Source: Enchytraeus crypticus (lineage: Eukaryota; Annelida; Clitellata; Enchytraeida; Enchytraeidae). Taken from it: 64,000 nt of DNA. Both the position numbers and the translations under genes were made by a program. Of this stretch, positions 23,933 to 37,100 are shown in pieces (within the stretch, counting starts at the first letter, position 1; the number at the start of each line of letters is the position of its first letter). Below the pieces are notes generated by a model that made no database searches, was not told where the DNA came from, and saw only the letters and a program-made list of their open reading frames with translations. The DNA lies in the NCBI GenBank assembly GCA_905160935.1, contig CAJHZI010000513.1, positions 1,016,001 through 1,080,000 of the forward strand. The letters run 5' to 3'.

Positions 23933-26900
23933 CCAGTCGATCTATTTTATATTATTCTCTTTATATCAATTCATTCAATTCTATAACTTCTTGTTTTTGT
24001 TAGTCATTTTCTCCTGATCTCTACTCGCAGAGATTACTAGTCATCTCAAGTCCTTCACTAAGCTTATAAACAAGATCTGTCTCTCTTATTTTCCTTCTCT
24101 CTCTTACGCTGTCTTTTTTTGACTATCTACTTCCTTCTCCTTCTCTTTATCTATTTATTTATTTCTGGTATACCTCTTCTACTTCTAATGTCAACTTTCA
24201 GTTTTCTTAAGTTTCATTTTAAACAGCTTAATTATTGTCGTAATCAATCAATTATTTTTTACTTTCACAATTACCTCTTCTTTTCACACTCCTTTTATAT
24301 CTCCTTCTCTGTCTCTGTCTGTCTCTCTCTCTCTCTGTCTCTGTCTCTCTCTGATAATCTCGCTCCGTCTGTCTCCCTGTCATTCGTGACTGTTATTATT
24401 TTGTATCTCTCTGTTTCTGTTTCTATCTCGCTCACTCTCTTTCCCTCTCTCTCGCTGTCTCTCTCTATCTCGTCCCCATGTCGCTAGCACAGATTATGTA
24501 TCTCTCCTAATCTTCACTGATCTCAATCCATCATCCTACATCATTACCTCACTCTTCCATAGTCCTTACGTATCCTCATCCTTACCCTCATCTGGAAACC
24601 TTTCCCCACCCACCCTGTCACAGCTCAGCTATCTGTATCAATCAATCACCACACGTGTATTATAGTGAGCCATGATTAATATTCGACTATCTAGTAGACC
24701 ACCTACAGTGTAATATCGATGCTTCGTCATTATTTTGAGGAGATGAGTGAAAGGTCAACTCTCATTTTAATGTTTTAGAAAACTTCACTAGTATTAAACT
24801 TACAAATGAGAATTTTATGTAGCTTGCTTAAGCGAGTCATTCAAATCGCCTTAAATAGAGATGTTAGAGGATTTGTAAAATATTAATTGTTTGGAAATCG
24901 GATTATCTGGTTTCTTCATTGATGAGTTTAATGAAGAAGACATGTAATGTTTAGAGGCTTAAACTTCATAGAGTCCTACTCTTCAGTTTTCTTTAGTTTA
25001 AGCTCATTTGTCTGATTAGTAACTCAGTATATATTTAGCACTAAGATTAAGGCCTAAATGAAAATCCTGCTTCAGAATTAAATGTTTTCAACTACGAGAC
25101 ACGAGCATGTGAAGAACTGAATCGTATTGAAAATAGATGTCGTAACGATTATGATTTGAAGGAGTCCAGTTATAAAGTTAACAAATTAGAATATCTATTT
25201 CTTGAGCTTATAGGCAACGTCGCTCTATACATAACTCAGTTAAGAAAATCTGATAGTGTATGTAAACACGCGTTATAGTGAAATGATCAACTATGTTGAT
25301 ATCTATCACTTTTATAACTCTATATGTATGGCCTAGGAACAAAACAGTAACTATGGATATAACATCATATTCATCACCCTAAGGCGATGTCAAAAACTAA
25401 ATAGGCCTAGTTATGTCCTATATGCTGGTCTAAAGACCCCATTATTGTGTATTCCAAATGTGCCGTAATATCCCTTGCAGATATAAACTGTACAGTTTCT
25501 TATCATGACATCAAGTCAAAGCCCCTCCTACGATAATCGCGTACTAACGACATGCGGGTGTATACGGAGCAGGTGATATTATGATTACCTAACAGCTTAA
25601 TGCTGGTGGTGAAAACTGTCGCTTAATTCTCTTCTAGAAGCGTTGTTGTGTGATTCTTATAGTGGTTATTCCGTCGGTTAAATTCCAAAGCCTAATGAAT
25701 TGAGAAACCTGACCAGTGCGGCTTACATGAGAATTGGACTGCATGCAACACTTTGCTAATCCTCTCAAAAGAGCATCGCGTTGTTATAGCGATGAGACAC
25801 TTGTCGCTCTACGCGAAGTAATGAAACAGTTGACAGAAAATGGTTTAATAATTCCAAACAGAGAGTAGAATAGAAGTGAATGCTTTCTAGAAACGGGCAA
25901 TAGTAATACTGCCGGACAATGACACAAATAATCGTAAATAAAAATAATAATAAAGATATAACGTCCGTTTCCTCAAAATAAGGCAATAATGATGTGACAA
26001 CAATAATGACAACAATAATGACAACAATAATGACAACAATAATGACAACAATGACAACAATAATGACAACAATAATGACAACAATAATGACAACAATAAT
26101 GACAACAATAATGACAACAATAATGACAACAATAATGACAACAATAATGACAACAATAATGACAACAATAATGACAACAATAATGACAACAATAATGACA
26201 ACAATAATGACAACAATAATGACAACAATAGGCAGACTTTATTACAACAACACTAGCATATGAAGATAAACTGAGCTAATGTCCTTTCTCCCACAACAAT
26301 ATTTCACAAGCCAGTGACACATCAGGTTTGATTGACTTGTACACAATGTACAATTAATACAGCATACGTTGATCTATCCTGATATATCTCTAATACAACG
26401 AGGTCTTTAAATGCCTTGCTCAGTGTATTATTGATTGCATTCTTCTTCTTCAGTGCACCGCCAAGAGGCAGGTTCAAGGTACATATTCATACTCAAAGTC
26501 TGTTTTCTCGCTCCATAAGAGCACTCCTTAGATCAACAAGTTAATCCCTTCACAAAGTCTATGCCTTATCCATATCTTATGTAGCCTATAGCTTGGGAAA
26601 AGTAGGGCTTCTAAGGTGGTTCCCCGTTGCCTTCCTCATTATTGATTGTATGAGATATAAATTTTGAGATTTCAAATAAAAGAAAGCAGAAGTACGATAG
26701 AGATAGAAGTAAATAGAAAATAAGCAATAAGAGGAGACCATGGAAACAATGAGAACGTATATGCACTGTAACATGCTTACATAGTAGGCAGGGAGAAAAT
26801 GAAAATACGACAGAGCCGTAGATTTATTAATATTTTACCATTTTTTGATCTAGTGCTTCATTTAATCTCTGGCCATCTGCATTCCTATTATCTGAATTTT

Positions 26901-27462
26901 GTCCGTGCTATTTAAAAAAGCAATTTTTAGTATTTAGTGCCTATATCTCTCAAATTTTCATTACAAGTAGAATCTGACGTTAAGAGCTAATTGATTGATT
27001 CCTCAGTTATATTAATAGATTGATTGCTCGATTGTTTTAGTAACGTTATTGATTGATTGTTCGATTTCCTGAATAATTTTAATTGATGGATAGCCCTTAG
27101 TGACACTAATTGATTAATTGCTTGATTGCCTTAGTAACAGGAGAGTAGTAAGTATGGCGACATATCAAGAAATATTTCAGGAAAATTAAAATATAAACTC
27201 AGAAAGATAGGTAGAAAGATAAAGACAGAACGAGAGAGAGAGAGAGAGGGAGAGAGAGAGTGAAAGTAAGAGACACATAAGGGTTAATTAGAACATTTGT
27301 CTCAGTCAGTATGAGCGAGACACTTTATTTATCCTGTCCTGGTAACACTGTTCGACACGAGCCGTGGTAACTCTGTTAGGCAGCAGAGATGAATTACATT
27401 GGTATTAAACATGGCGCCAGACAACGCACAGACTGCCAAACTTACCGACAGCAATATCTACA

Positions 27463-27500
<38 letters not shown>

Positions 27501-30500
27501 AGCACATTTGGAATAGTAATTTTCTCAAAAGAAAGAGAGAAATTAAGCAATGATTCCTGGAAAAACTGAAACTGTTTAACAAGATGCGACTATGGTCTAA
27601 GTATTATCGCGCTTACTTTAAAAACATTAGAACCTAGGCTTGAAACTCAGACGAAACCTCTCTCTGCCAGTAGTCTAATTGTACCGAAACAAACGTTAAA
27701 CTATATGTAAGATGGACAGTTTAATTTTTATATAACAGTAACCGACGTTGTCTTATTAACTAAATAAAACTTTAAAAACAACTACTGCAGCTTAGTTTCT
27801 TAGTTTAGCTAAGATTCTCTGACACTTCTTCAGCCACTTTAGCTTAATCGTATTTAGTTTACAGGACGACGTCAACATCTAAAAATAAAAAAATAAAAAA
27901 ATAAAAAATAACAATAATAATAAATAAGTTTATTATTATTATCAATTAATTTTAGTGTATATAAAATTATTATAGTATAATAATAAAATAATGATAATAA
28001 TAGCAATATTATTAATATTAATATTATTATTATTCTTTTTACTATTATAATTAAAATTATTATTAGTACTAATAATATTGTTGTTGTTACTGCTGTTGTT
28101 TTGTTGTTGACATTCTCGTAGACTATATTGCTACTATTGTTACTTAGAAAATACAAAACACAGATGATACGTCAACGACGGTCAACACTAGCGGTTTTGG
28201 TGGGCGAACAAATCATGATGACGAGAAGATGAAATATGACGACGCGATGATGAAGATAATTCAGATTTGGAATGAAAGTCCAGCCGGAAGTTCTCTGTAC
28301 ACTCTGACGACTGTGGACTGTGATACTGGAGAGAACGCCAGAGTAGAGTACAGTCTCCTCAAGTCAGTGGTGCACAGCCGGGTCCGGGCACCATTCTCAG
28401 ATATTCCGTCAGACGACCAGTCACTGAAGGCTCGAAGCAATCACAGTTCTCTCAATTCTAGTTTTCTGCTCAAGATCAGAGATACTCAAGAATTTCAGAG
28501 GTCACAAAAACAACTCTGGTCTGAAAGGAAATCAAAATCACCAGACATTCTCAGAAATGAACGCTTTCAGATGTCGGAGGGCCATTGGGGTTCTGAAGAC
28601 AATCGAATAGCTCTGGATAAGTCGACTACTCGTGAAGTTTTAAAGTCTCCTAAAACTCAAAAGACTCCGTCCAGAAGTTCTCTTAGATCCCTGAGGAGCT
28701 CCGAACAGAAGGATGTCTCTAACAGAAGAGTTGATAAAGTCTATGATGAGAGGTATCATGAGAGGGATATGGAGAGAAGTGAGAGTGTGGAAGAACTGGA
28801 AGAGATAGATTGGGTAGTGATCGATGCTACAACTGGTGTGATATCAAACAACAGAGATCTGTTGGGAGCTGTGGATGACATGGTTAGTACCAAACTTTAA
28901 ATTTATGCAATACATACTGATTGTATGCCTAATGGATAGTAAATTTGCCTGATAAGCAAGAGGCCATCGGTTCGAATTCTAGAATAACCGTCTCTGACAG
29001 TATCCGTTATATTACGGAAACAAACGTTAAACTCAGCGTTAGCTTAGTTTCGCAAAATTATAACGTTAACTACCAAAAGTGCAAGGAGATGGTAACATCC
29101 CCTCCTCATTCAATGCCAGTTGCTGTTGTGATTTTAAATTAAAGCGAGACACGAAGCTATCAGTTCAATACGACCACTTAGCAGAATACATGAATTCATA
29201 GGCCAAATAGGTATATGGGTAAATAATGTTCGATTATTATTTGGAGTAAGATGTTCATTTGGAAATATTTTACTCTAAGCACGACTTGTAATCTTGCTAA
29301 GTTTATTCAAGTAAACTTTATCGCCCTACATGTAGTCTATATAAAGCGTCTTGAAAGCTTCTTATTGTCAGCTTAAAAAGAAGCCTAGATATTCGTCGGA
29401 TACAACCGATGTGCCAAAATAGTAAGTAAATTAGCAGGACCTTTTCATCACCTGCAGATCTGGACTTTGGACAGCCTCTGGATCAAGCCTAATATATTAT
29501 GCATATTTCTCCTTAGTGTTCTGCCATTTTGCAAATCCAAGGTACAAATCTCTATTAACTGCCTAATAGCATCCTACATAAAGAGCATTCCATCAAACAA
29601 AAAGATTAGAAGCTTTACCAAAGGCTCTGCCTTTTCGTCTGAATTTAATGCTAACTAAAAACCGTCTGAATTCTATCTATGCACGTATATGTTCAAGCAA
29701 TTACTTGTAATATTACCCGCTACACTTGTAGTGATTCCATCTACATTGGTGGCTCTATTATAAGAAAATAAATAGCACGCATTATAGTGAAATGATCAAC
29801 TACGTTGATATCTACCGCTTTTAATATCAGATGTTTAAACCGTTAGACAATTTAGTCCATATTCTGTTGAGCCAGTTCTGTGAATGTCCGATATTTTACT
29901 CTCAGATCAACGCGGCCGGGAATTGAACCCACGAGAGTTCAGTTTACCTCAGGATCGGTCATTTAAAATTTAATGGCGTTACCTGAAGCCTCTGACTATT
30001 AAGGCATTCTTAGTTGCACGTTGTATTCTACGCTATTGAGCTATTCTGTTATTATGTTTACAGGTCTCGTATGGATACAGGTGAGTGACAGATGAGAACC
30101 TATGATTGTGTCATTATTTAGATAGGTCACGTATGGATACAAGTAAGTGACAAAGGAAAGCCTATGATTGTGTCATTATTTAGATAGGTCACGTATGGAT
30201 ACAGGTGAGTGATAGAGGACAGCCTAGTCTGAGCAGTACAGCCATGGTGACGCTGATAGTAAACTCTACCTACAGACCAGCCCTACATCTGGCTCCTGCT
30301 ACCTCATCGAATGGTTCCCGATCAGTTGTGGGCAGAGAACTCAACCAAGGTTAACAGCACAGTAGCTCAAGCAATACTAAACTTTAAATAGTCATCATCA
30401 TCTTCCCTTGAATCCTAGTTCAGCCATAGCCATGGTCGGGATACAAATAGGCTGTCTCAAATCATCTCTGTCCTACAACACACCACCAGCCAATCCCCTA

Positions 30501-33184
30501 TTTGAGACTTTTCCATTCGTTTAAATTTTGTAGCAATTTCTGAAGCCTAGACGCTCACCAACCGAATGCTCTTTCTGACGTTGATGTGGATCTTAGTGCT
30601 TTAATCGCCTTTTACGACACGTGCAGTCACCGATTGGTTAATTCTTCAACAACCAGGACACAACACGGGGGAAAACTTTAAATAATATTTGCAATAAAAG
30701 TATTTCAACTCAGTTGCAGTAACTAGGCGGAGTTAGTGAATTTATCAGTTGAATACACTCGTTTTCAATTGTGCCTTATACTAAGCGTAAAAGCTATAGC
30801 TAGCAGCTTCAGAACTTTAAGAATTATTGTTTCTATTTTTTTACTCTTGAAAAGTTGTTCAGTTAATGGAATTCTTAAATGGTATCATAGTTATAATCCC
30901 TACAGCAATAGTTAGGAACCACCATCAGCTGCTTTGGAGCTGCGCGATGTGTAATCTCGAATGAACCTACGTGTAAAATATAAAATAAAGTTCCGTTAAA
31001 TTAAATGGTGATCAAAAACTACTTAAATAACTACTTAAATAACTACTTAAATAACTACTTAAATAATTACTTAAATAATTACTTAATTAATTACTTAAAT
31101 AACTACTTAAATGACATCAGAAACGTATCGAGCAATATACGTCATCACTGTTATTTCTGCAGGCTATATCACAAAAGTCTAGCAAATTTCAGTAGCATTT
31201 TTACTTATATTTTAAGGTCTATCAGCTCCTGACAGCAACAAAAGGTCAAGGTCAGAGACAAAGGAGAGTGGAAGAAGCGATAAATTTGCAATAGCAGTGG
31301 GGGTGGTTTGTGGGTGTGGCCTAATCATCATCGTCATCACAGTTGTTGCCTCAATACTGCGCGCTCGTAGAGGAAGAGCGAGAGACAAAACGGGAGAAAA
31401 GGTTGTTGTGTACTGCTCCTCAAGGTTCGTATGGAAATCATTGCGGATATCATTCTCTGTCATATAATTTAAATTCTGTTTATCAAACTAACATTAGGTA
31501 TTCGTGAGAATCGGGGAGTAAATATCAAGGGCACAGCATGTGCATTTAATTGTAGTGTACGATTTGCAGAATTCGTAAATCGAATTTGTTCCCATGACAT
31601 ATATGCGTACTTACACCTACATGTACTGTAAATCCTTAAATAAATCAAGTTAGTCATACGCTAATGTTGTGCGATAAATAGTACCTTGGAAAAAGTCAAA
31701 TTTCTTCTAATTAAAAACAATATTTCAATTCTCTTTCAAAACATTTCTAGTAATAGGTCTAATAATGTTAAACGCAGGAATGTACTATAGTGAACTTGGT
31801 CGTCCATGATGATATCTATCCACAGTACACTAACTTTTCTATTAGTAACCTTATCCATCTTAACTTACCAAAACCTAAATAAAATTTAAAGCCAGTTTAC
31901 CGTACTGTATGGTCGCTTAGATAAATTAGGCTTAATTAATAAAATTAGTAAAAGTTTAGCACTTTGATTTTTGATATTGAACATTTACGAAAAATTAATC
32001 TATTATTGCTCTACTCCGTAAATATGGGCATTAGCACGAAGTAAAGAATCCAAACTTCCCGCCGGCCTTTTTCACAAATATACAAACGAGGCAAATGAAT
32101 TTCTACTACAGAAAAAATGGAATAAATATTAATAAAAATTGAACTTTTCGTGACACTGCTACACCTTTTATACTCTAAATTGCGGTGGACTTTTTAATTT
32201 AATTGATAAATTGATTGGTTGGCTTTACAGTAGAAGATTAGAACGTAACTGCAAAAATGGTCCAATGAGCTTCACCAGACCTCCGCCTCAGGTGACTTCT
32301 GTCCAATCACAGTCTTTCAGTCCAATGCATCACGTGACTTCTGACCAATCACAGCTCTTCAGCCCATCGCATCACGTAACTTCTGAACAATCACAACTCC
32401 ACTGTTGTTCAACCTGGCTGAGTGAAGGAGGGACTCTAATAGCTGAAAAAAGAAAAACATCTGCATACAAAGTTTGCCCAATAGAGCATCATTGGAAACA
32501 AAATTCGCAGCTGCAACAATGCATAGCACAAAACGCCTTAAAAGTGCAACAGCAACAAACAACACAACGGGATGCATTAAATTTCTCTCCACGCTCGACA
32601 GGACAACAACAACAACAACAATGCGATATACACAATCCACCCCAGTTTCCTGTAACAGAGGATCCGGACGCTGATATATACGAGAGAATAGCGCTGAAAC
32701 TGTTAGAGGATTGTCAGCAGACCGATAGGTCGCGGTTTCGCATGTCGAAAGGGCGACCACTTCAGAGCGAAGATCGAGAGCTGGAGCCACTAGCCAAGGT
32801 TTGTTAAGAGGCAACTATTTCTGCTACGTTTAGTAAATCCATGCATAGAGAGAACTGTGGAATTTATTCGTAAAACGCAACTTACACAGATACCGCTCGC
32901 AAAGCTATGGGGTGGATCGAGAGATACATATTATTAACACATAGTCTTATATGTTATGGAAGAAGAGTTGGATATGACACATTCTAAGGGGCGAAGGTCT
33001 GTTAATAGAGATCATAGAATGTAGAATGGAAGGGAAGAGAGACAGAGGCAGGCCGAGATTAGGTATGTTAGATGATATAAAGACCCACTCATACATGTAT
33101 GTGGACATGAAGAGGAAAGCGGAAGACAGAGAAGAGTGGGGGCGTTATATACCATGGGCTTGCCAGTAGGCAGTGCGCTAAGAG

Positions 33185-33217
<33 letters not shown>

Positions 33218-33945
33218 TCTTATGTATCGTGTCAATGTTTTTAATGTGTTAAAATTTGCCAGCTGCTGACAATTACGACGGTTGCGGTCTTTCGATAACG
33301 CGATTCACTTTTGCTGACATATCAAAATCTCTGTGGCATTCACTGTGGAGCGGTGTTTCAAGGAATTCTAACGATTTTTTATTTATTTTACTTAGCCTAT
33401 ACATTGGCTTCGCGATTGATTGTTGTAAATTGTTTTTGTTGATTGGTTGTTGGACTTTGGTCTCTCACGAGATTGAGATGCGTTGTGTGAGCAAGTGTAT
33501 TCATCCGTACTGCGAAGTGAGACCAATTCTATATCTGCGGAGTGTTTGTGTGCGTCTACATCGATATGTGTCCATGATTAACGTGTGTACTTCTATTTTA
33601 TTTCATTTTCTTGTTATTATTTTATTAGTTTATCGTATTCATATGTGTTTAAACATTTTATGTAAGTCATCCTTTACCTGAATTCGTAACTCTCATTTCT
33701 ATAATCTTTGCAGTTTGTCATCTGGTTTGCGCTTGTCAATTTCTTGTTTCTGTTTACTGTCAAGTTCTTCCATCTAGCCTTGCTCTCTCTTTCTCTCGCT
33801 CAATCTCTGTCTAAAGACTTTCTCTGTCTCTCTCTATCTCACTCTTGTTTGTCTCTCACTATCACTCTCTCTCTCGCTCTCTCTCTTTCGCTCTCCATCT
33901 GTGTCTCCTCCTATGCTTCTGTATCTCTCTATTTTCTCTCGCTCT

Positions 33946-33991
<46 letters not shown>

Positions 33992-34060
33992 CTGTCTAGC
34001 ACTCTGCCTCTCTACTGTCCAACACTTTGTCTCTCTGTCCGTCTGTCCCTTAAACCTTTT

Positions 34061-34099
<39 letters not shown>

Positions 34100-34125
34100 G
34101 TATCTCTGTCTCTCTCTCACACACA

Positions 34126-34171
<46 letters not shown>

Positions 34172-37100
34172 ATCTCTCTCTCACGCCTCTGCTCTGCAGA
34201 TGATGTCCAGTGATGAGTGAGTACAGACGAGTTACAAGCTGATAACTCGAGTATTGATCTCGTTCTATTGATTGATCGCTTCATACACAGATTCTTTCAT
34301 CAATATCTCCTCCTCCCCTCTATTTCAACACACTCCCCTCCCCTTGGGAGTAGAATAGTGGACTGATCCACAGGGGTGTGTAGAAAATAGAGACATAATA
34401 GGTGCTACTGCAGCTTTACAAAAACATAGACATAGCCAAGTCTTGCTCGCTTTTTCTAAATTGTTAGACTTCCTCTATATTTAAAGTTGAGGTCAATTCA
34501 GTTTTTCTTAATTTAAAAATATCCCATATTTGCACTCGGTTGTACTTAAGCTAACGCTAGTTGTCAAAAAGTTAAACAGAGTATTTGTTAAACAGTTTAT
34601 TTGTCATATCTAAAGAACATTCTATAAAATGATAAAAATTGTAAGGTTTATTTTGGAAGCTTTGGAGACTCCTTTAGGACTGCATAGGTGAATTGTCATG
34701 GATACTTTACTAATGGGGTATTTCACTGAAATTATATGATAGAGTTAAATCTTAGTATTGAACGTTTAGATTGGAATTCGTAACTATTGTGACATCAATC
34801 AATTGGGCTACTAATTGGCTATCTAACACGGTGTGATTAAAACGAAAAGACCAAGGAAGTAAAGTTGAGATGAAGAAGTAAAAATAGGATTATTTTGAAG
34901 GAAATAGGCCCTGAAGTAGAATCGAAAACAGGAAGTCAGAAATCGAAAATATAACGACGAAGTCAGCATGAAGGGAAAGTGAAGCCGGAATAAGTTGAAG
35001 ATGGACAGAAACGAAGATGATGTATGATGAAATTGTAGAAAGCTGATGTTAACGTCAGTTTCCTCACTCGAAAGTGATGTCAGTGACGGGCGAGCCCAGG
35101 ATTTGAACACGCATATGCTGATCCGCCGTCGAGTATCTTACAGACATCGCCACCGGCTGCGGCCGGAAGCGATGTAGGAAATGGATCGGTAGGAAATAGC
35201 GATAGGAAATAGAGAGGAATAAAGAAGCAGAATGAAGATGAAGCAATAGACAGGGATGAATAAGTAGAATTATGTTAAAAATGAAGGCAAGAGACAGGGA
35301 TAAAGAAGCTGAATAAGGATGAAGAAGAATGTAAAAGACAGGGATGAAGAAATAGAATTAGAATGGAGCTGAAGACAACAGAGAGGGATAAAGAAGCAGA
35401 ATTAGGAGGAATAGAAAGACAACAGACAGGGATAAAGAAGCAGACAGTAATAACTGTCGTCTCTCGTGTTCGGCTGGTTTGACAGAAATGAAATCAGTTG
35501 AGCGGATGCTGAGGTTAGAGAAGCAGGTCTTCTAGCGTCAAAGACCTCGAGCAGCTTGCGAACAAGTTATTAGAAATATCGATCCATCTGAATTACTGAA
35601 ATATATCTTTGAGTTATTAAGTTCATCCATTGTTCTTGTCACTTAGCAAGTGATCAAGTGTTCCTTTCCAAATACAGTTAACTTGTTCAGTCATTCAGAG
35701 CGTGTCATTGTAAGTACATGCATTCTAAAGGGTAAAAATAACATAAACATAACATAACGGCACACTGGGTCAGGAAGCAAAGATGCTTGTAAAAGGCCCA
35801 TTTCCTCCTTCCTCTCCATGATTATTAGAAATCTTTGCCTTTTGATCGCGCATCAATTGCAGCCGGCGCGAATTTAAGAATAACCTTCTATCACCCTGGG
35901 ATTTTTTCCTTCAAAGCTGTCAACAATCAGTCTTCCAATGTGGTCACCCACAAAGTACTAACCGAGGCCGATGTAGCTTAACTTCGATTTTTGACGCGCA
36001 ACTAAACCAGGTACGCTAAATCCCGCCGTCTGGCTTCAAAATGGCATGCTGAATGCTGCAATTTGGAAAATCGGTTGCTGTTCTTAAAATATCAATTCAC
36101 AGTATTCCAGTTCTACACGTAGATTAGAGAATTCTTTCAGGAAATCAAAATCGGTTCTAGCTAATAATTAATTCCTCAATGATGTTTGTAGGCACTGTCT
36201 TTGCTCTCAGTCTGTATGGAAGAATTCAAAATTATTCTTAGCAGTATGAGATTTAACCCTTCAGGTTTGAGAATTGAAGCTAAACCGTAGAGCATTAACG
36301 CATTAGGCCTGTACAACCAGACAGCGAGTTCCTGAATCATGTTGAATCTTAGAGAGCCAAACAAATAATTGTTAAAATGGCTAAGAAGGCTAAACAAGCA
36401 ACCTGCGACATTGTTTGTCAACGAAGTGATTTAATCAGCTTAAATAAGTTTACATCAACCAACGACATTATACGAGCTGCTCCGGTACATAATGGGCTAT
36501 ATGCTTCTATAATTTTCGTAAGATATTAATGAGGATTTGCCATTTAGCATGACATTGAAGGTAGTTGTAATAGATAAAAATAACATTTTTTCAGAATGTT
36601 CGTTCTGATTTCGAAATTATGAAATCAGATGCTAAATTTAACTTTTTATGAATATATTCAGCTGGCCTGCCCTTTTGACAGTTTGATGAATGACAGAATG
36701 GATATGTGAATGAATGGATCTGCTAATGATTATGTGAATGAATGGAGTAATTGGTGTTTCCAAGTCTCACTTCTAGTCACCTAGTGTGCTATCTAGTGGC
36801 AGGTCCAAGGCATACAATGTCTCAGCACTTAATTATTTTTATTCTCTTTCTTTTAATATCGACATTCGATTATGTTTTTAACTCAGCTAGCATTCCAATG
36901 TGTGTTTGTAAGTATAGATGGATGTATGCATGAGTGATTGAATATCTGGGCAGACCTACATGTATATGGCTGTACGGATTTATGATATGGATTTATGGAT
37001 GGATGGATAATAGATAGCTGCCTGAAGATCGAGGAAAAGTAAGAGAGATTTATAAGAGAAAGCCTAAGGTAATATTATTAACGCTCTGCTTCATTTCTCT

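Larger units (their letters stand above)
23690..28228 (+). other. Protocadherin intron 6 (about 4.9 kb)
   Basis: Has (CT)n tracts (23900-23935, 24300-24480), a SINE B fragment (25259-25335), a 12-bp array (25993-26231), repeat F (26455-26580), (AG)n at 27230-27270, (CA)n at 27465-27500 and an AT-rich stretch at 27890-28110. A short exon for the EC6-EC7 junction may be hidden here; I could not find it. Confidence 0.55.

Noticed and set aside
25887..26263. Frames of M-T-T-I and L-L-S-L type on both strands
   Set aside because: Products of the 12-bp ACAATAATGACA array.
28935..28985. Possible tRNA gene
   Set aside because: Only the box B side is convincing; the cloverleaf arms do not pair well and the sequence continues as a retroposon tail.
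33256..33681. A 141-codon hydrophobic frame
   Set aside because: It lies inside protocadherin intron 10, has no ATG-based start, no family match that I recognise and no splice support. Left out as a chance frame.
34200..34216. A possible 17-nt microexon in protocadherin intron 10 (TCTGCAG|ATGATG ... GA|GTGAGT)
   Set aside because: Both splice sites look good, but including it would shift the frame between exon 10 (phase 0) and the last exon (phase 0). Direct joining gives a sensible tail.
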